This document shows, in pieces, positions 53,343 to 62,421 of a DNA stretch of 64,000 nucleotides. Position 1 is the stretch's first letter, and every line of letters starts with the position of its first letter. A program made the translations under genes and the position numbers. The notes under the pieces are model-generated. The model was not told where the DNA came from. It was given only the letters and a program-made list of their open reading frames with translations, and ran no database searches. The DNA comes from Sulfitobacter sp. DSM 110093 (GTDB lineage Bacteria > Pseudomonadota > Alphaproteobacteria > Rhodobacterales > Rhodobacteraceae). The stretch spans positions 3,345,501 to 3,409,500 of the forward strand of contig NZ_CP085167.1 of assembly GCF_022788715.1 (NCBI RefSeq), given 5' to 3'.

Positions 53343-54316
53343 GACGCGACCCTTTCATCGGTGTTGAGCGGATAGAAACAACGCGCCTTGCCCAGTTCCT
53401 CGCCTAAGGGCGGCGGGTTCTGGTTGCGGCATTTGTCATTGGCGAACTTGCAGCGTGGCGAGAACAGGCAGCCCGCAGGCCGGTCGAACTGGCCCGGCAC
53501 AACGCCGGGGATCGTCGGCAGGCGTTTCTCAGTGGCCCGTTCGGGCAATGCGTCCAAGAGCGCCGCCGTATAAGGGTGGTGCGGCTCACGGAAGAGCGGC
53601 AGCACCTGCTGCTCTTCGATCTTCTGACCCGCATATTGCACGCTCACACGTTCTGCAGTTTCGGCCACCACACCCATATCGTGGGTGATCAGCACCAATC
53701 CCATGCCCGTTTCTTCGCGCAGCGAGGTCAGCAGATCGAGGATCTGCGCCTGAATGGTTACGTCGAGCGCGGTTGTCGGTTCATCCGCGATCAAGAGCTT
53801 GGGTTTGCAGGCAATCGCCATGGCGATCATCACCCGCTGGTTCATCCCGCCCGACATCTGGTGCGGAAAGACCGACAGGCGCTTTTCCGGGTCCGGGATG
53901 CCAACCTGCTCAAACAGCTCGATGGCGCGTTTGTGCCGCTCGGCCCGGTTCAGGCCAAGGTGAAAGCGCAGGGATTCCTTGATCTGCCAGCCCACCGGGA
54001 AGCAGGGGTTGAGCGAGGACATCGGCTCTTGAAAGATCATCGCCAAGTCATTGCCGACAATCTTGCGCCGGGCGCGGCGGTCCATTTTCAGCAGGTCGTG
54101 ACCGTCGAAGGTCAGCTCATCGGCGGTGACGGTGGCGGTCCAAGGCAGCAGGCCCATCAGCGCCAGCATCGACACCGATTTGCCCGAGCCACTTTCGCCG
54201 ACAATGGCGAGGATTTCGCCGGTGTCGACATCTTGGTCAACCGAGTCCACGGCGCGGAACTTGCCCGAGGCAGTGGCGAAATCGACCGATAGGTTGCGGA
54301 TACGCAGAAGAGACAT
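53339..54316 (-). CDS. dppD: Oligopeptide/dipeptide ABC transporter ATPase (DppD-type)
   Basis: 325 residues. Walker A GESGSGKS near 40, [14 protein letters not shown] near 153 (a variant signature, usually SGGQRQR) and Walker B LLIADEP near 175 are present, with a Cys-containing C-terminal oligo_HPY part (CLFSPRC). It energises the permease pair with DppF. The ATG lies 3 bases behind the dppC stop; a TTG one codon earlier is unlikely. Confidence 0.93.
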   Translation of the reverse strand: MSLLRIRNLSVDFATASGKFRAVDSVDQDVDTGEILAIVGESGSGKSVSMLALMGLLPWTATVTADELTFDGHDLLKMDRRARRKIVGNDLAMIFQEPMSSLNPCFPVGWQIKESLRFHLGLNRAERHKRAIELFEQVGIPDPEKRLSVFPHQMSGGMNQRVMIAMAIACKPKLLIADEPTTALDVTIQAQILDLLTSLREETGMGLVLITHDMGVVAETAERVSVQYAGQKIEEQQVLPLFREPHHPYTAALLDALPERATEKRLPTIPGVVPGQFDRPAGCLFSPRCKFANDKCRNQNPPPLGEELGKARCFYPLNTDERVAS

Positions 54317-54319
54317 CAA

Positions 54320-55225
54320 TCAGCTCCGCTTTAGTTTCGGGTCAAGGGCGTCGCGCAGCCCGTCACCCATGAGGTTGATCGCCAGCACGGTGACGAGGAT
54401 CGCAAGGCCGGGGAAGGTCACAACCCACCACGCCCGCAAGATAAACTCGCGCGCTTCGGCCAGCATGGTACCCCATTCGGGTGTGGGCGGCTGCGCCCCC
54501 ATGCCAAGGAAGCCAAGCGCGGCGGCGTCGAGGATCGCGGTCGAAAACGACAGCGCGGCCTGCACGATGATCGGCGCAAGGCAGTTCGGCAGCACGGTCA
54601 CGACCATCAGCCGCAGGGTGCCAGCACCCACAACGCGGGCCGAGGTCACGTAGTCCTTCTGCCGCTCCGAGAGCACGCTCGCCCGTGTCAGACGCACGTA
54701 ATGCGGCTGCAACACGATGGCGATGGCGATCATCGCATTGGTCAGCGATGGCCCAAGGATGGCCACGAGCACCAGCGCCAGTAGCAGCGACGGGAAGGCC
54801 AGAATGATATCCATGATCCGCATGATGATCGTGTCGAGCCACTTGGGCGCAAAGCCCGAAATTAGCCCGATGATGATCCCGCCAGAAGCGGCGATAGACA
54901 CCACGACGATCCCAACAAAGAAGGAGTAGCGCGCGCCGACGATCAGGCGCGACAGCATATCGCGACCGAGCGGATCGGTGCCAAGGATGTGGCTCCACGT
55001 GCCGCCATCTTGCCAGACAGGCGGCTGCAACGTCGCGGCGCGGAACTGTTGCGTTGCGTCATGCGGTGCGATCCATGGACCGAACAGCGCCAGAAAGGCG
55101 AAGACGGCAAAGATCCACAGGCCGATCACGGCCCCACGGTTTTCGCGGAAATAGAACCAGAATTCGCGCAGGCGGCCGGGGCGCGCGTGTACCATTTCGG
55201 CTTCGGCAGAGAGTGCGTCGTCCAT
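54320..55225 (-). CDS. dppC: Oligopeptide/dipeptide ABC transporter permease (DppC-type)
   Basis: 301 residues. A cytoplasmic N-terminal stretch and first helix (about 30-55) match OppC_N; five further helices and the permease loop (SARVVGAGTLRLMVVTVLPN near 190-210) follow. WSHILGTDPLGRDMLSRL near 77 is the DppC/OppC signature. The start shares a base with the dppB stop (TAATG). Confidence 0.93.
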   Translation of the reverse strand: MDDALSAEAEMVHARPGRLREFWFYFRENRGAVIGLWIFAVFAFLALFGPWIAPHDATQQFRAATLQPPVWQDGGTWSHILGTDPLGRDMLSRLIVGARYSFFVGIVVVSIAASGGIIIGLISGFAPKWLDTIIMRIMDIILAFPSLLLALVLVAILGPSLTNAMIAIAIVLQPHYVRLTRASVLSERQKDYVTSARVVGAGTLRLMVVTVLPNCLAPIIVQAALSFSTAILDAAALGFLGMGAQPPTPEWGTMLAEAREFILRAWWVVTFPGLAILVTVLAINLMGDGLRDALDPKLKRS

Positions 55226-56232
55226 TAGCGTTTCCTGATCTTGGGGTTGATGATGCCATAGAGCATGTCAACGGTGAGGTTCACGACCATGACCATGACG
55301 GCGATCAGCAGCAGGCCACCCTGCACCACCGGGTAGTCGCGGCGGAAAATGCTGTCGACCATCCACTTGCCGATGCCCGGCCAGCTAAAGATCGTCTCGG
55401 TCAGAATGGCGCCCGCCAGCAGCGTGCCGACCGACAGGCCGATCACGGTGATGACGGGGATAAGCGCGTTGCGCAGGGCGTGGATGCCATTGATCCGGCC
55501 CGAGGACATGCCCTTGGCCCGCGCGGTGCGGATATAGTCTTCGCCCAGCACTTCGAGCATCGCCGAACGGGTCTGCCGCGCGATCACGGCAAGCGGGATG
55601 GTGCCCAGCACGATGGTCGGCAGCAACAGGTGCCGCAGCGCCGACGTAAACGCCCCGTCCTGCCCAGAGGCGATACTGTCGATCAGCATAAAGCCCGTGG
55701 CATTGGGGAAGTAGTAAAGCAGATCAATCCGGCCCGAAACTGGCGTCCAGCCCAAGTTGCCCGAAAAGACGATGATCAGCAGCAGCGCCCACCAGAAGAT
55801 CGGCATCGAATAGCCCACAAGTGCGGTCGACATCAGCGCCCGGTCAAAGAACTTACCCCGGTTCACGGCGGCAATCACCCCCGCAGGCAGGCCCAAGGCC
55901 ACTGCAAAGATCATCGCGCAGACCGACAGTTCCAACGTCGCCGGAAAGAGCGAGAAGAACTCATCCCAAACAGGCCGTTTGGTGACAAAGGAGTTGCCCA
56001 GATCACCCTGCAGAACGCCGGTAAAGTACTCCCAGAACTGCACATAGATCGGGCGGTCAAACCCGAACTGCTGTTGCAGTTCCAAGTAGCGTTCTTCGGA
56101 AATGCCGCGCTCGCCCGCCATGACGACGATCGGGTCGCCCGGCAACATGCGGATGAAGGCAAATGAAATCAGCGTGACGCCGATAAAGGTAGGGATGAAG
56201 GTCGCGAGGCGCGACAAGACATATTTCAGCAC
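55225..56232 (-). CDS. dppB: Oligopeptide/dipeptide ABC transporter permease (DppB-type)
   Basis: 335 residues from a GTG that lies inside the stop of the peptidase gene. The first helix (about 9-30) and FIRMLPGDP are typical of DppB. The conserved loop IRTARAKGMSSGRINGIHAL near 230 contacts the ATPase. It forms the channel with DppC. Confidence 0.93.
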   Translation of the reverse strand: MLKYVLSRLATFIPTFIGVTLISFAFIRMLPGDPIVVMAGERGISEERYLELQQQFGFDRPIYVQFWEYFTGVLQGDLGNSFVTKRPVWDEFFSLFPATLELSVCAMIFAVALGLPAGVIAAVNRGKFFDRALMSTALVGYSMPIFWWALLLIIVFSGNLGWTPVSGRIDLLYYFPNATGFMLIDSIASGQDGAFTSALRHLLLPTIVLGTIPLAVIARQTRSAMLEVLGEDYIRTARAKGMSSGRINGIHALRNALIPVITVIGLSVGTLLAGAILTETIFSWPGIGKWMVDSIFRRDYPVVQGGLLLIAVMVMVVNLTVDMLYGIINPKIRKR

Positions 56233-57335
56233 GGTAGCACCATCAGTTCCTTCGGAAAGTTGGTCAGGGATTTGTAGCCATCTTCGGTGATCAGCACGTC
56301 ATCTTCGATGCGCACCCCAAAGTTGCCGATCTCATAGAGGCCGGGTTCGTTGGTGTACACCGTTCCGGCGGGTAAAGTCATATGGTTGCCGCGCATGATA
56401 TAAGGCGCTTCATGCACATCGCGGCCAAGGCCGTGGCCGGTCTTGGTGCGGATGCGGTCGGCGTAGGGCGAGGCTTCGAGCACGCCGGTCACCACATCGT
56501 CGATCTCATGCGCGGTGACGCCTGCACGAGTGGCGTCGAGCCCGGCGAGGTTGGCGCGCAGCACGGTGTCATAAACCTCGCGCCCCTCGTCGCTGACATG
56601 GCCAAGGAAAACCGTGCGGGTGATGTCGGCGGCAAAGCCGTGTTTACGCGCACCAAAGTCGATCAGCAGCGCATCGCCCGCTTTGACGCGGTAGTCCTCG
56701 CGCGCTTTGGCATGGGGACGGGCAGAGCCGTCACCGGCAGCGACGATGGGCGCAAAGGACAGATCATCCGCGCCTTCGGCAAAGACCATCTGCACCAGTT
56801 TCTGCTCAATCTCTTTCTCGGTCTGGCCGAGCTTCACGGAATCGAGCGTAGCGCGGAGGGCGCGTTCGGAGATGTTGATGGCCTCTTGCAGGGCGGCGAC
56901 CTCGGCCTCGGTCTTGATCATGCGCGGAGCGGAAATTTCACGCTCGGCGTCGATGATCCGCAAGTCGGGCTGCGCTTTCTTCAGCGCATGATGCACAAAG
57001 ACGCGCATGACTTGGCCCTCAACGGCCAGCGAGGTGATGTTCAGATGCTGCATCAGTGCGGCAAAGGCATCGTCATAGCCGGTTTGGTCGCGCCAATCGA
57101 AAACGGCACCGTCAAAGCCGACCACTTCCCAGCTGCCCAATTCAAGATTGGGCACCAAAGCGGCGGCGGGGCCGTTAGCGGGGATCACTAAAAGAAAGGG
57201 GCGCTCGTGGCTCATGAAGGCATGGTCGACAGCGCGGGTGAAATTCGGGCCGGGCACCAGCGCCACGGCGTCCACCGATAGTGCGGCGGCGATATCGGCA
57301 TAGGCCGAGAGGCGATCATTCAGTGAATTGGACAT
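56226..57335 (-). CDS. M24-family Xaa-Pro aminopeptidase-like metallopeptidase
   Basis: 369 residues. All five metal ligands of true M24 peptidases can be read: LIDFGARKHGFAADITR (two Asp), TGHGLGRDVHE (His), NEPGLYE and GVRIEDDVL (two Glu). It should cleave dipeptides or N-terminal residues before proline in the cytoplasm. It is embedded in a peptide transporter operon, between the binding protein and dppB, whose start overlaps its stop. It probably processes the imported peptide. In contrast, eutD in this window has lost the same ligands. Confidence 0.9.
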   Translation of the reverse strand: MSNSLNDRLSAYADIAAALSVDAVALVPGPNFTRAVDHAFMSHERPFLLVIPANGPAAALVPNLELGSWEVVGFDGAVFDWRDQTGYDDAFAALMQHLNITSLAVEGQVMRVFVHHALKKAQPDLRIIDAEREISAPRMIKTEAEVAALQEAINISERALRATLDSVKLGQTEKEIEQKLVQMVFAEGADDLSFAPIVAAGDGSARPHAKAREDYRVKAGDALLIDFGARKHGFAADITRTVFLGHVSDEGREVYDTVLRANLAGLDATRAGVTAHEIDDVVTGVLEASPYADRIRTKTGHGLGRDVHEAPYIMRGNHMTLPAGTVYTNEPGLYEIGNFGVRIEDDVLITEDGYKSLTNFPKELMVLPC

Positions 57336-57369
57336 GGGCTGGCTTTCGAGCTGGCGAAGTTAATAAAAT

Positions 57370-57394
57370 GGGGACGGCATAGAATGCCGCCCCC
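57370..57394 (-). terminator. Attenuator-like hairpin behind dppA
   Basis: On the minus strand GGGGGCGGCA/TGCCGTCCCC with a 5-base loop is followed by ATTTTATTAAC, 20 bases after the dppA stop. One pair is G-U on this strand but would be A-C on the other. It should favour dppA over the genes behind it. Confidence 0.7.
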
Positions 57395-57413
57395 TTTGGT
57401 CAAAGCGGCAGGG

Positions 57414-59006
57414 TTACTGCTTCAGGCCAACTTGGTTGAAGATGTGGCCACCCAGTGGGTGCACAACATAGTTTTCAACTTCGGGGCGCATGGTCATGTA
57501 AACAACCGAATGCGCGATAGTGGCCCAGGGGGCTTGATCCTTGAAGATCTGCTGCGCTTCTTCGTACAGCGGCGCACGCTCTTCTTGGGTTGGCAGAACC
57601 TTGGCTTTCTGGATCAGCGCGTCGAATTCCTCGTTGCACCACTGGGCGCGGTTGGATTTCTCGACACCGTCACAGCCCAGCAGAACCGCGAGGAAGTTGT
57701 CTGGGTCGCCGTTGTCACCGGTCCAACCCAGCAGCACGGCGCCATCACGATCCTTGGACTTGGAACGCTCAAGATACTCACCCCATTCGTAGGAGACGAT
57801 TTCAACATCGACGCCAACTTTAGAGAAGTCTTCCTGCATCAGCTCGGCCATACGGCGGGCGTTGGGGTTGTAGGGACGCTGAACCGGCATTGCCCAGATT
57901 TTCATGGACAGGTCGGTGACGCCCTCTTCCTCAAGCATCGCTTTGGCGGCCTCGGGGTCATAGTTGTCGTCTTCGATGGCGTCGTTGTAGGACCACATGG
58001 TCGGCGGGATCGGGTTCTTGGCGATTTCGCCGGAACCTTGGAACACCACGTCGATGATCGCCTGTTTGTCGATCGCCATGTTCAGCGCCTTGCGGACGTT
58101 GGCGTTGTCGAAGGGCGCGACCTGCGTGTTGTAAGCCAAGTAGCCGACGTTCAGGCCTTCTTGCTCCATCACGACGATGTCTTCGGCGTCTTTCATCGCC
58201 TGAACATCGGCAGGGTTCGGATATGCCGTCACGTGGCATTCACCCGCCTGCACCTTTTGGTAACGCACGGAAGCGTCAGGCGTGATCGCAAAGATCAGGC
58301 TTTCGACTTTGGCCGGGTCGCCCCAGTATTCGTCGTTACGCAGATAACGGATGACCGCGTCTTTTTGGTAGGCTTGGAACTGGAACGGGCCTGTGCCAAT
58401 GGGCGCTTGGTTCACCATCTCAGGTGTGCCAGCTTCCATCATCGCGTCGGCATATTCCTTGGACACGATCGAGGCGAAATCCATTGCCATGTTGGCGATG
58501 AAAGGCGCTTCGGGGCGGGTCAGGTTGAAGGCCACGGTGTAATCGTCGACCTTTTCGATGCTCTCGATCAGGTCGGGCATGGACATGCCGCCGTAGTATT
58601 CCCACGTGCCGCCGGAAACCTTATTGTAGGGGTTCTCTTCGTTGCCCTGACGGTCAAAGCTAAAGATAACGTCCTCGGCGTTGAAGTCGCGTGTCGGCGT
58701 GAACTGGTCGTTGGAGTGGAATTTCACACCCTGACGCAGCTTGAAGGTCACGGTCATCCCGTCTTCGCTGACTTCCCAGCTTTCAGCCAGCGCAGGCACG
58801 ACTTCGGTCGTGCCGACTTTGAACTCGGCCAGACGGTTGTAGATCGGGTGGCTGGAAGCATCGAATGTGGTGCCAGCTGTGTAAAGCGCCGGGTCAAAAC
58901 CCTCGGGCGAGCCTTCGGAGCAATAGACCAGCGATTGGGCCGAAGCCGCCGAGGCACCCAGTGCCGCCAGCATGGCGCCGGTGGCCAATTTCGTTGTAAA
59001 AGACAT
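57414..59006 (-). CDS. dppA: Periplasmic dipeptide/oligopeptide-binding protein (DppA-type)
   Basis: 530 residues, SBP_bac_5 family. Residues 1-23 are a signal peptide (ends SAASAQ). The mature start SLVYCSEGSPEGFDP, the LAESWEVSEDGMTVTFKLR region near 75 and GTGPFQF near 197 match DppA. It delivers short peptides to DppBCDF. GAGAGAGA before the ATG is the ribosome site. It is first in its operon, 64 bases behind the XRE-cupin regulator gene. Confidence 0.94.
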   Translation of the reverse strand: MSFTTKLATGAMLAALGASAASAQSLVYCSEGSPEGFDPALYTAGTTFDASSHPIYNRLAEFKVGTTEVVPALAESWEVSEDGMTVTFKLRQGVKFHSNDQFTPTRDFNAEDVIFSFDRQGNEENPYNKVSGGTWEYYGGMSMPDLIESIEKVDDYTVAFNLTRPEAPFIANMAMDFASIVSKEYADAMMEAGTPEMVNQAPIGTGPFQFQAYQKDAVIRYLRNDEYWGDPAKVESLIFAITPDASVRYQKVQAGECHVTAYPNPADVQAMKDAEDIVVMEQEGLNVGYLAYNTQVAPFDNANVRKALNMAIDKQAIIDVVFQGSGEIAKNPIPPTMWSYNDAIEDDNYDPEAAKAMLEEEGVTDLSMKIWAMPVQRPYNPNARRMAELMQEDFSKVGVDVEIVSYEWGEYLERSKSKDRDGAVLLGWTGDNGDPDNFLAVLLGCDGVEKSNRAQWCNEEFDALIQKAKVLPTQEERAPLYEEAQQIFKDQAPWATIAHSVVYMTMRPEVENYVVHPLGGHIFNQVGLKQ

Positions 59007-59070
59007 AATTCTCTCTCTCCTGATTGGTTTGTTTTTTGGCAGCGGTTTGTCCGCCGCAGGTGATACGCCC

Positions 59071-59712
59071 TTACGGGCGAGACGACGCGAATGCGGTGGC
59101 TAATGCCCCTTCATTCGGACGTATTCTGTTGGCGCCAGCGGCCTGTTCGTACTGCATCCGGCCAACCCAAAGCACGCGGGCGGGCTTGTCAGTATTGTTT
59201 GACCAAGAATGCGGGCTGCTGCCGAGGTAATGCAGGCTGTCGCCGGGCTTCATGATATGCTCCCCCCCATCGACGACCTGCGCGATCTCTCCTTCAAGGA
59301 TATAGATCACTTCTTCGCCCTCATGCACGACTTCTTCCGAAGCATAGCCCGGTGGCACGTTCATGATGTAGGACGACAGTTCATGCCCCGGAAAATCCGC
59401 GCCAAGCTTTTCGTATTCGATCGAAGACCCTGACACGGCAAAGCGCTGACGTTCATCCGCGCGGGTCAGGCTGTCTTGGGTCTTGGGGGTATGGATGAAA
59501 AAGCTGACTTCGACCTGCAACGCCACCGCGATCTGCGACAGGGTGCCCAGTGATGGCGTGGCCCTGCCCCGTTCAACTTGGCTCAGATAGCCAACCGACA
59601 CGCCAGAGGCTTCGCCCAGCTGCTGCAATGTCAGGGACAAACGGTGGCGCTGCTTACGCATACGCGCGCCAAGTGTGGATACACTATCGCCATTGGCAGT
59701 TGGCAAATTCAC
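59071..59712 (-). CDS. XRE-family regulator with cupin domain
   Basis: 213 residues. A helix-turn-helix at about 14-70 (SVGYLSQVERGRATPSLGTL) is joined to a cupin_2 sensor at about 110-185 (EEVVHEGEEVIYILEGE, then GDSLHYLGSSPHSWSN). Such proteins control amino acid, peptide or polyamine catabolic genes in response to small molecules. It lies just upstream of dppA in the same direction and is its probable regulator. The start is GTG at 59712 or TTG at 59706; the GGGGAGG site is better spaced for the TTG. Confidence 0.88.
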   Translation of the reverse strand: MNLPTANGDSVSTLGARMRKQRHRLSLTLQQLGEASGVSVGYLSQVERGRATPSLGTLSQIAVALQVEVSFFIHTPKTQDSLTRADERQRFAVSGSSIEYEKLGADFPGHELSSYIMNVPPGYASEEVVHEGEEVIYILEGEIAQVVDGGEHIMKPGDSLHYLGSSPHSWSNNTDKPARVLWVGRMQYEQAAGANRIRPNEGALATAFASSRP

Positions 59713-59785
59713 CCTCCCCGTGAACAGCGGCCCGATCTAACGCCGGATATAGCCTTATGATGTATCGCTGTGTGAAATTAAAAAG

Positions 59786-59798
59786 GTTGAGGGTCAAC
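59786..59798. promoter_or_regulatory. Palindrome upstream of the XRE-cupin gene
   Basis: GTTGA-GGG-TCAAC is a perfect short inverted repeat in the AT-rich region about 75 bases before the regulator start. It could be an autoregulatory operator. No second copy was noticed near dppA. Confidence 0.3.
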
Positions 59799-59862
59799 AA
59801 TAATTTTTTTACCGAAAGGGCGCTGTGCCTAAAATTTCGGCACCACATCGGGCAAAATCATC

Positions 59863-60669
59863 TTATTCAAAGGACCTTAGCTGATCGTGGCCAATCCGCG
59901 CGAGTTCACGCGCCGTCGGGTCAAGCGGGGCAAATGAAACGGTTAGCCCGCTGGGGTGCCAGTCGCACAGGCCGAATCCGGTGCCTTCGACGATACGCAG
60001 ATCGCGCGTTTCTGTCAGGTCGATGGTGGAATGCAGCCCGTTAGAGATCACCACAGAAATGCCATGCCAATGGCTCACCCGGTTCACATGCACATGGCCC
60101 GACAAAATCCCCGCGACGTGCTGACCTTTCAGCATTCCCGCCAAGCGCGCGCTGCTTGTCTCATCAAGACTGCCCCAAGCCAACGCATCAGGGTCAATGC
60201 GCGGCGGGTGGTGGATGACCAATAGCTTTGCCAGATCGGAATGGCGCTGTAACGCCGCCTCAAGAAACTCGAATTGCGGATCATCCAGCGCCCCGGCCAC
60301 CTTACCCGGCACGCTGCTGTCCAACGCAATCACGTGTAGATCGCCGTGCTGTGCATCGTGGAAATAGGGCGCATCGGCCAGCCCCGGCGCAAAGACCGCG
60401 TTGAAACCAGCGCGTTTGTCATGATTGCCAAGCGCCAGCACCAAAGGGGCGCGCAGATCGCTAAGAATGTCGCGCACTAACTCATAGCTTTCCCGGTCGC
60501 CTTGGTTGGTCAAATCACCGCTGGCCACCACGAAATCGGGCTGCGGCTGCATTGCGTTAATCACCTCAACCACGCGGCGCAGGGTGGCGGGGGTGTCACT
60601 TTGCAGATGTGGATCGTTCAGATCGGGATGCGAGATGTGCAGGTCGGTCAGATGGACAAAGCGGGTCAT
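59863..60669 (-). CDS. Calcineurin-like metallophosphoesterase (CpdA/GpdQ-like) coupled to an ABC transporter
   Basis: 268 residues. The dimetal-site motifs are complete: LTDLHIS (residues 8-14), SGDLTNQG (about 50-57), GNHD (81-84), VIHHPP near 150 and GHVHVNR near 192. It belongs to the cyclic-nucleotide/glycerophosphodiester phosphodiesterase group. It has no signal peptide, so it is cytoplasmic. Its start overlaps the stop of the transporter ATPase gene (ATGA), so it probably acts on a phosphodiester brought in by that transporter; this is inference. cAMP hydrolysis is the alternative. Confidence 0.88.
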   Translation of the reverse strand: MTRFVHLTDLHISHPDLNDPHLQSDTPATLRRVVEVINAMQPQPDFVVASGDLTNQGDRESYELVRDILSDLRAPLVLALGNHDKRAGFNAVFAPGLADAPYFHDAQHGDLHVIALDSSVPGKVAGALDDPQFEFLEAALQRHSDLAKLLVIHHPPRIDPDALAWGSLDETSSARLAGMLKGQHVAGILSGHVHVNRVSHWHGISVVISNGLHSTIDLTETRDLRIVEGTGFGLCDWHPSGLTVSFAPLDPTARELARIGHDQLRSFE

Positions 60670-61454
60670 GGGCGTACTCCTGCGGCTTTCAGCAGGGTTT
60701 TCGTATAAGGGTGCTTAGGGCTGCGCAACACGTCAGCGGCCACACCGCTTTCCAACGTCTTGCCGTGCTGTAGCACCAGCACCCGATCACAGATCGACGC
60801 CACCACCGCAAGGTCATGGCTGATAAAGACCATGCCAAGTCCCAGATCATCTTGCAGGTCCATCAAAAGGTTCAGGATCTGCGCCTGCACTGACACATCC
60901 AAGGCCGAGACCGCCTCATCCGCGACCAGCAGCGCGGGGCGGGTGATGATCGCGCGGGCGATGGCGACGCGTTGCCGCTGCCCGCCTGAGAACTCATGCG
61001 GATATTTGCTTGCGTCGGCAGGGTGCAGCCCGACCTGCTCCAAGGCTTCGGCGACGCGATGGGTGATATTCTCCGTCTCTCCGTTGGCGCGCAGTGGCTC
61101 TGCGATGGACCAGCCAATGCGGCGGCGCGGGTTGAGCGAGCCGAAAGGGTCTTGAAACACCATCTGAAAGCCGCGCCGCAGCTTGCGCAATTCCTCTGCG
61201 GTCAGGCCGTGCAGATTGCGGCCCTGAAACAGCACCTCCCCCGCGTCCGGAGCCTCAAACGCCATGATGAGCCGCGCCAAGGTCGATTTGCCCGAACCAC
61301 TTTCGCCGACCACGCCCAAGGTCTCTCCGGCGTGCAGCGAAAATGCAGCCCCCTCCAATGCCGTCAGCACGGGTGCCCGGCGCAGCAGGCTTTGCCGTGG
61401 CAGCTTGTAGTGGCGGGTGAGGTTGCTGACTTCCAAGAGCGGCACCTCAGTCAT
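60666..61454 (-). CDS. Oligopeptide-type ABC transporter ATPase (DppF/OppF-like), second system
   Basis: 262 residues. Walker [10 protein letters not shown] near 50, signature FSGGQRQRVAIA near 152 and Walker B LLVADEA near 173 are visible; the last reads DEA where DEP is usual. The C-terminal oligo_HPY cysteine part is missing, so the protein is shorter than DppF of the neighbouring system. It overlaps the upstream ATPase gene by 8 bases. Confidence 0.9.
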   Translation of the reverse strand: MTEVPLLEVSNLTRHYKLPRQSLLRRAPVLTALEGAAFSLHAGETLGVVGESGSGKSTLARLIMAFEAPDAGEVLFQGRNLHGLTAEELRKLRRGFQMVFQDPFGSLNPRRRIGWSIAEPLRANGETENITHRVAEALEQVGLHPADASKYPHEFSGGQRQRVAIARAIITRPALLVADEAVSALDVSVQAQILNLLMDLQDDLGLGMVFISHDLAVVASICDRVLVLQHGKTLESGVAADVLRSPKHPYTKTLLKAAGVRP

Positions 61455-62421
61455 GGCGTGCCTCCGTCAATAAGTGACAGGCAGCACCGCGCCCGACGTC
61501 GGTCTGCGTAAAGACCGGGCGCTGCGTGGCGCATTGGGGCAGTTCGACCGGACAGCGCCCTGCGAAACGGCAACCTTCGGGCAGACCATGCAGGGGCGGC
61601 ACAGAACCCGGGATGGTTGGTAGGCGCCGCCGTTTCCCATCGGCATCCCGTCCCGCCACACTGGCATCAGGCCGCGCGCCCAACAGACCCTTGGTATAGG
61701 GATGCGCGGGCGCGCCAAGCACCTCTGCCGTTGGACCGCGCTCCACGATATCGCCCGCATACATCACCACGATGTCTTCGGTGGCCCGCGCCACGGCAGC
61801 GAGGTCATGGCTGATGAAAACCAGCGCCATCTCGCGCTCCCGCGCCAGCCGTTGCAGCAGATCGGTGATCCGCAGCGCCACATTGGCATCCAGCGCTGTG
61901 GTCGGTTCATCCGCGATCAGCAGCATGGGGTTACATGCCAAGGCCAGCGCGATCAGCACCCGCTGGCGTTGCCCGCCCGACATTTCATGGGGGAACTGCC
62001 GCAAGCGTTGGTCTGGGTCGGGAATGCCCACCTCTTCAAACAGGCTCAGCGCCCGTTTCCGCGCTTCGGCCCGACTGAGCCCCTCATGCAGACGCATCGG
62101 TTCCATCACCGTATCGCCCACACGCCGCAGGGGGTTGAGCGCCGCCATCGGTTCTTGAAACACCATTGCCACCCGCCGGGCGCGCAGGTGCTGCCAATCC
62201 CGCTCCGACGCGCTGGCCATATCACGCCCATCGATACTAAGCCGCCCGGTCAACTGCGCGCTGTCGGGAGCCATGCCCATCAGACACAACGCCAGCAACG
62301 TCTTGCCCGAACCGCTTTCCCCGACGATGCCAAGTTGATCCCCCCGCCGGATCACCAGATCAGCATCCCGCAGGGCCGCGGCATCGCCAAAATGAGCCGA
62401 TAGGCTAAAAAGCTCAATCAT
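61447..62421 (-). CDS. Oligopeptide-type ABC transporter ATPase (DppD/OppD-like), second system
   Basis: 324 residues. Walker A GESGSGKT near 34, MSGGQRQRVLIALA near 145 and Walker B LLIADEP near 168 are intact; a Cys-containing C-terminus (CRFAGRCPVELPQC) is present. With the shorter ATPase downstream it forms the motor. The start overlaps the stop of the permease gene (ATGA). Confidence 0.92.
   Translation of the reverse strand: MIELFSLSAHFGDAAALRDADLVIRRGDQLGIVGESGSGKTLLALCLMGMAPDSAQLTGRLSIDGRDMASASERDWQHLRARRVAMVFQEPMAALNPLRRVGDTVMEPMRLHEGLSRAEARKRALSLFEEVGIPDPDQRLRQFPHEMSGGQRQRVLIALALACNPMLLIADEPTTALDANVALRITDLLQRLAREREMALVFISHDLAAVARATEDIVVMYAGDIVERGPTAEVLGAPAHPYTKGLLGARPDASVAGRDADGKRRRLPTIPGSVPPLHGLPEGCRFAGRCPVELPQCATQRPVFTQTDVGRGAACHLLTEARHD

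Noticed and set aside
57384..59063. Open reading frame of 559 codons on the plus strand opposite dppA
   Set aside because: It mirrors dppA exactly. The product is low-complexity (Val/His/Arg/Asp-rich) as expected for the complement of a GC-rich gene, whereas dppA has a signal peptide and family motifs.
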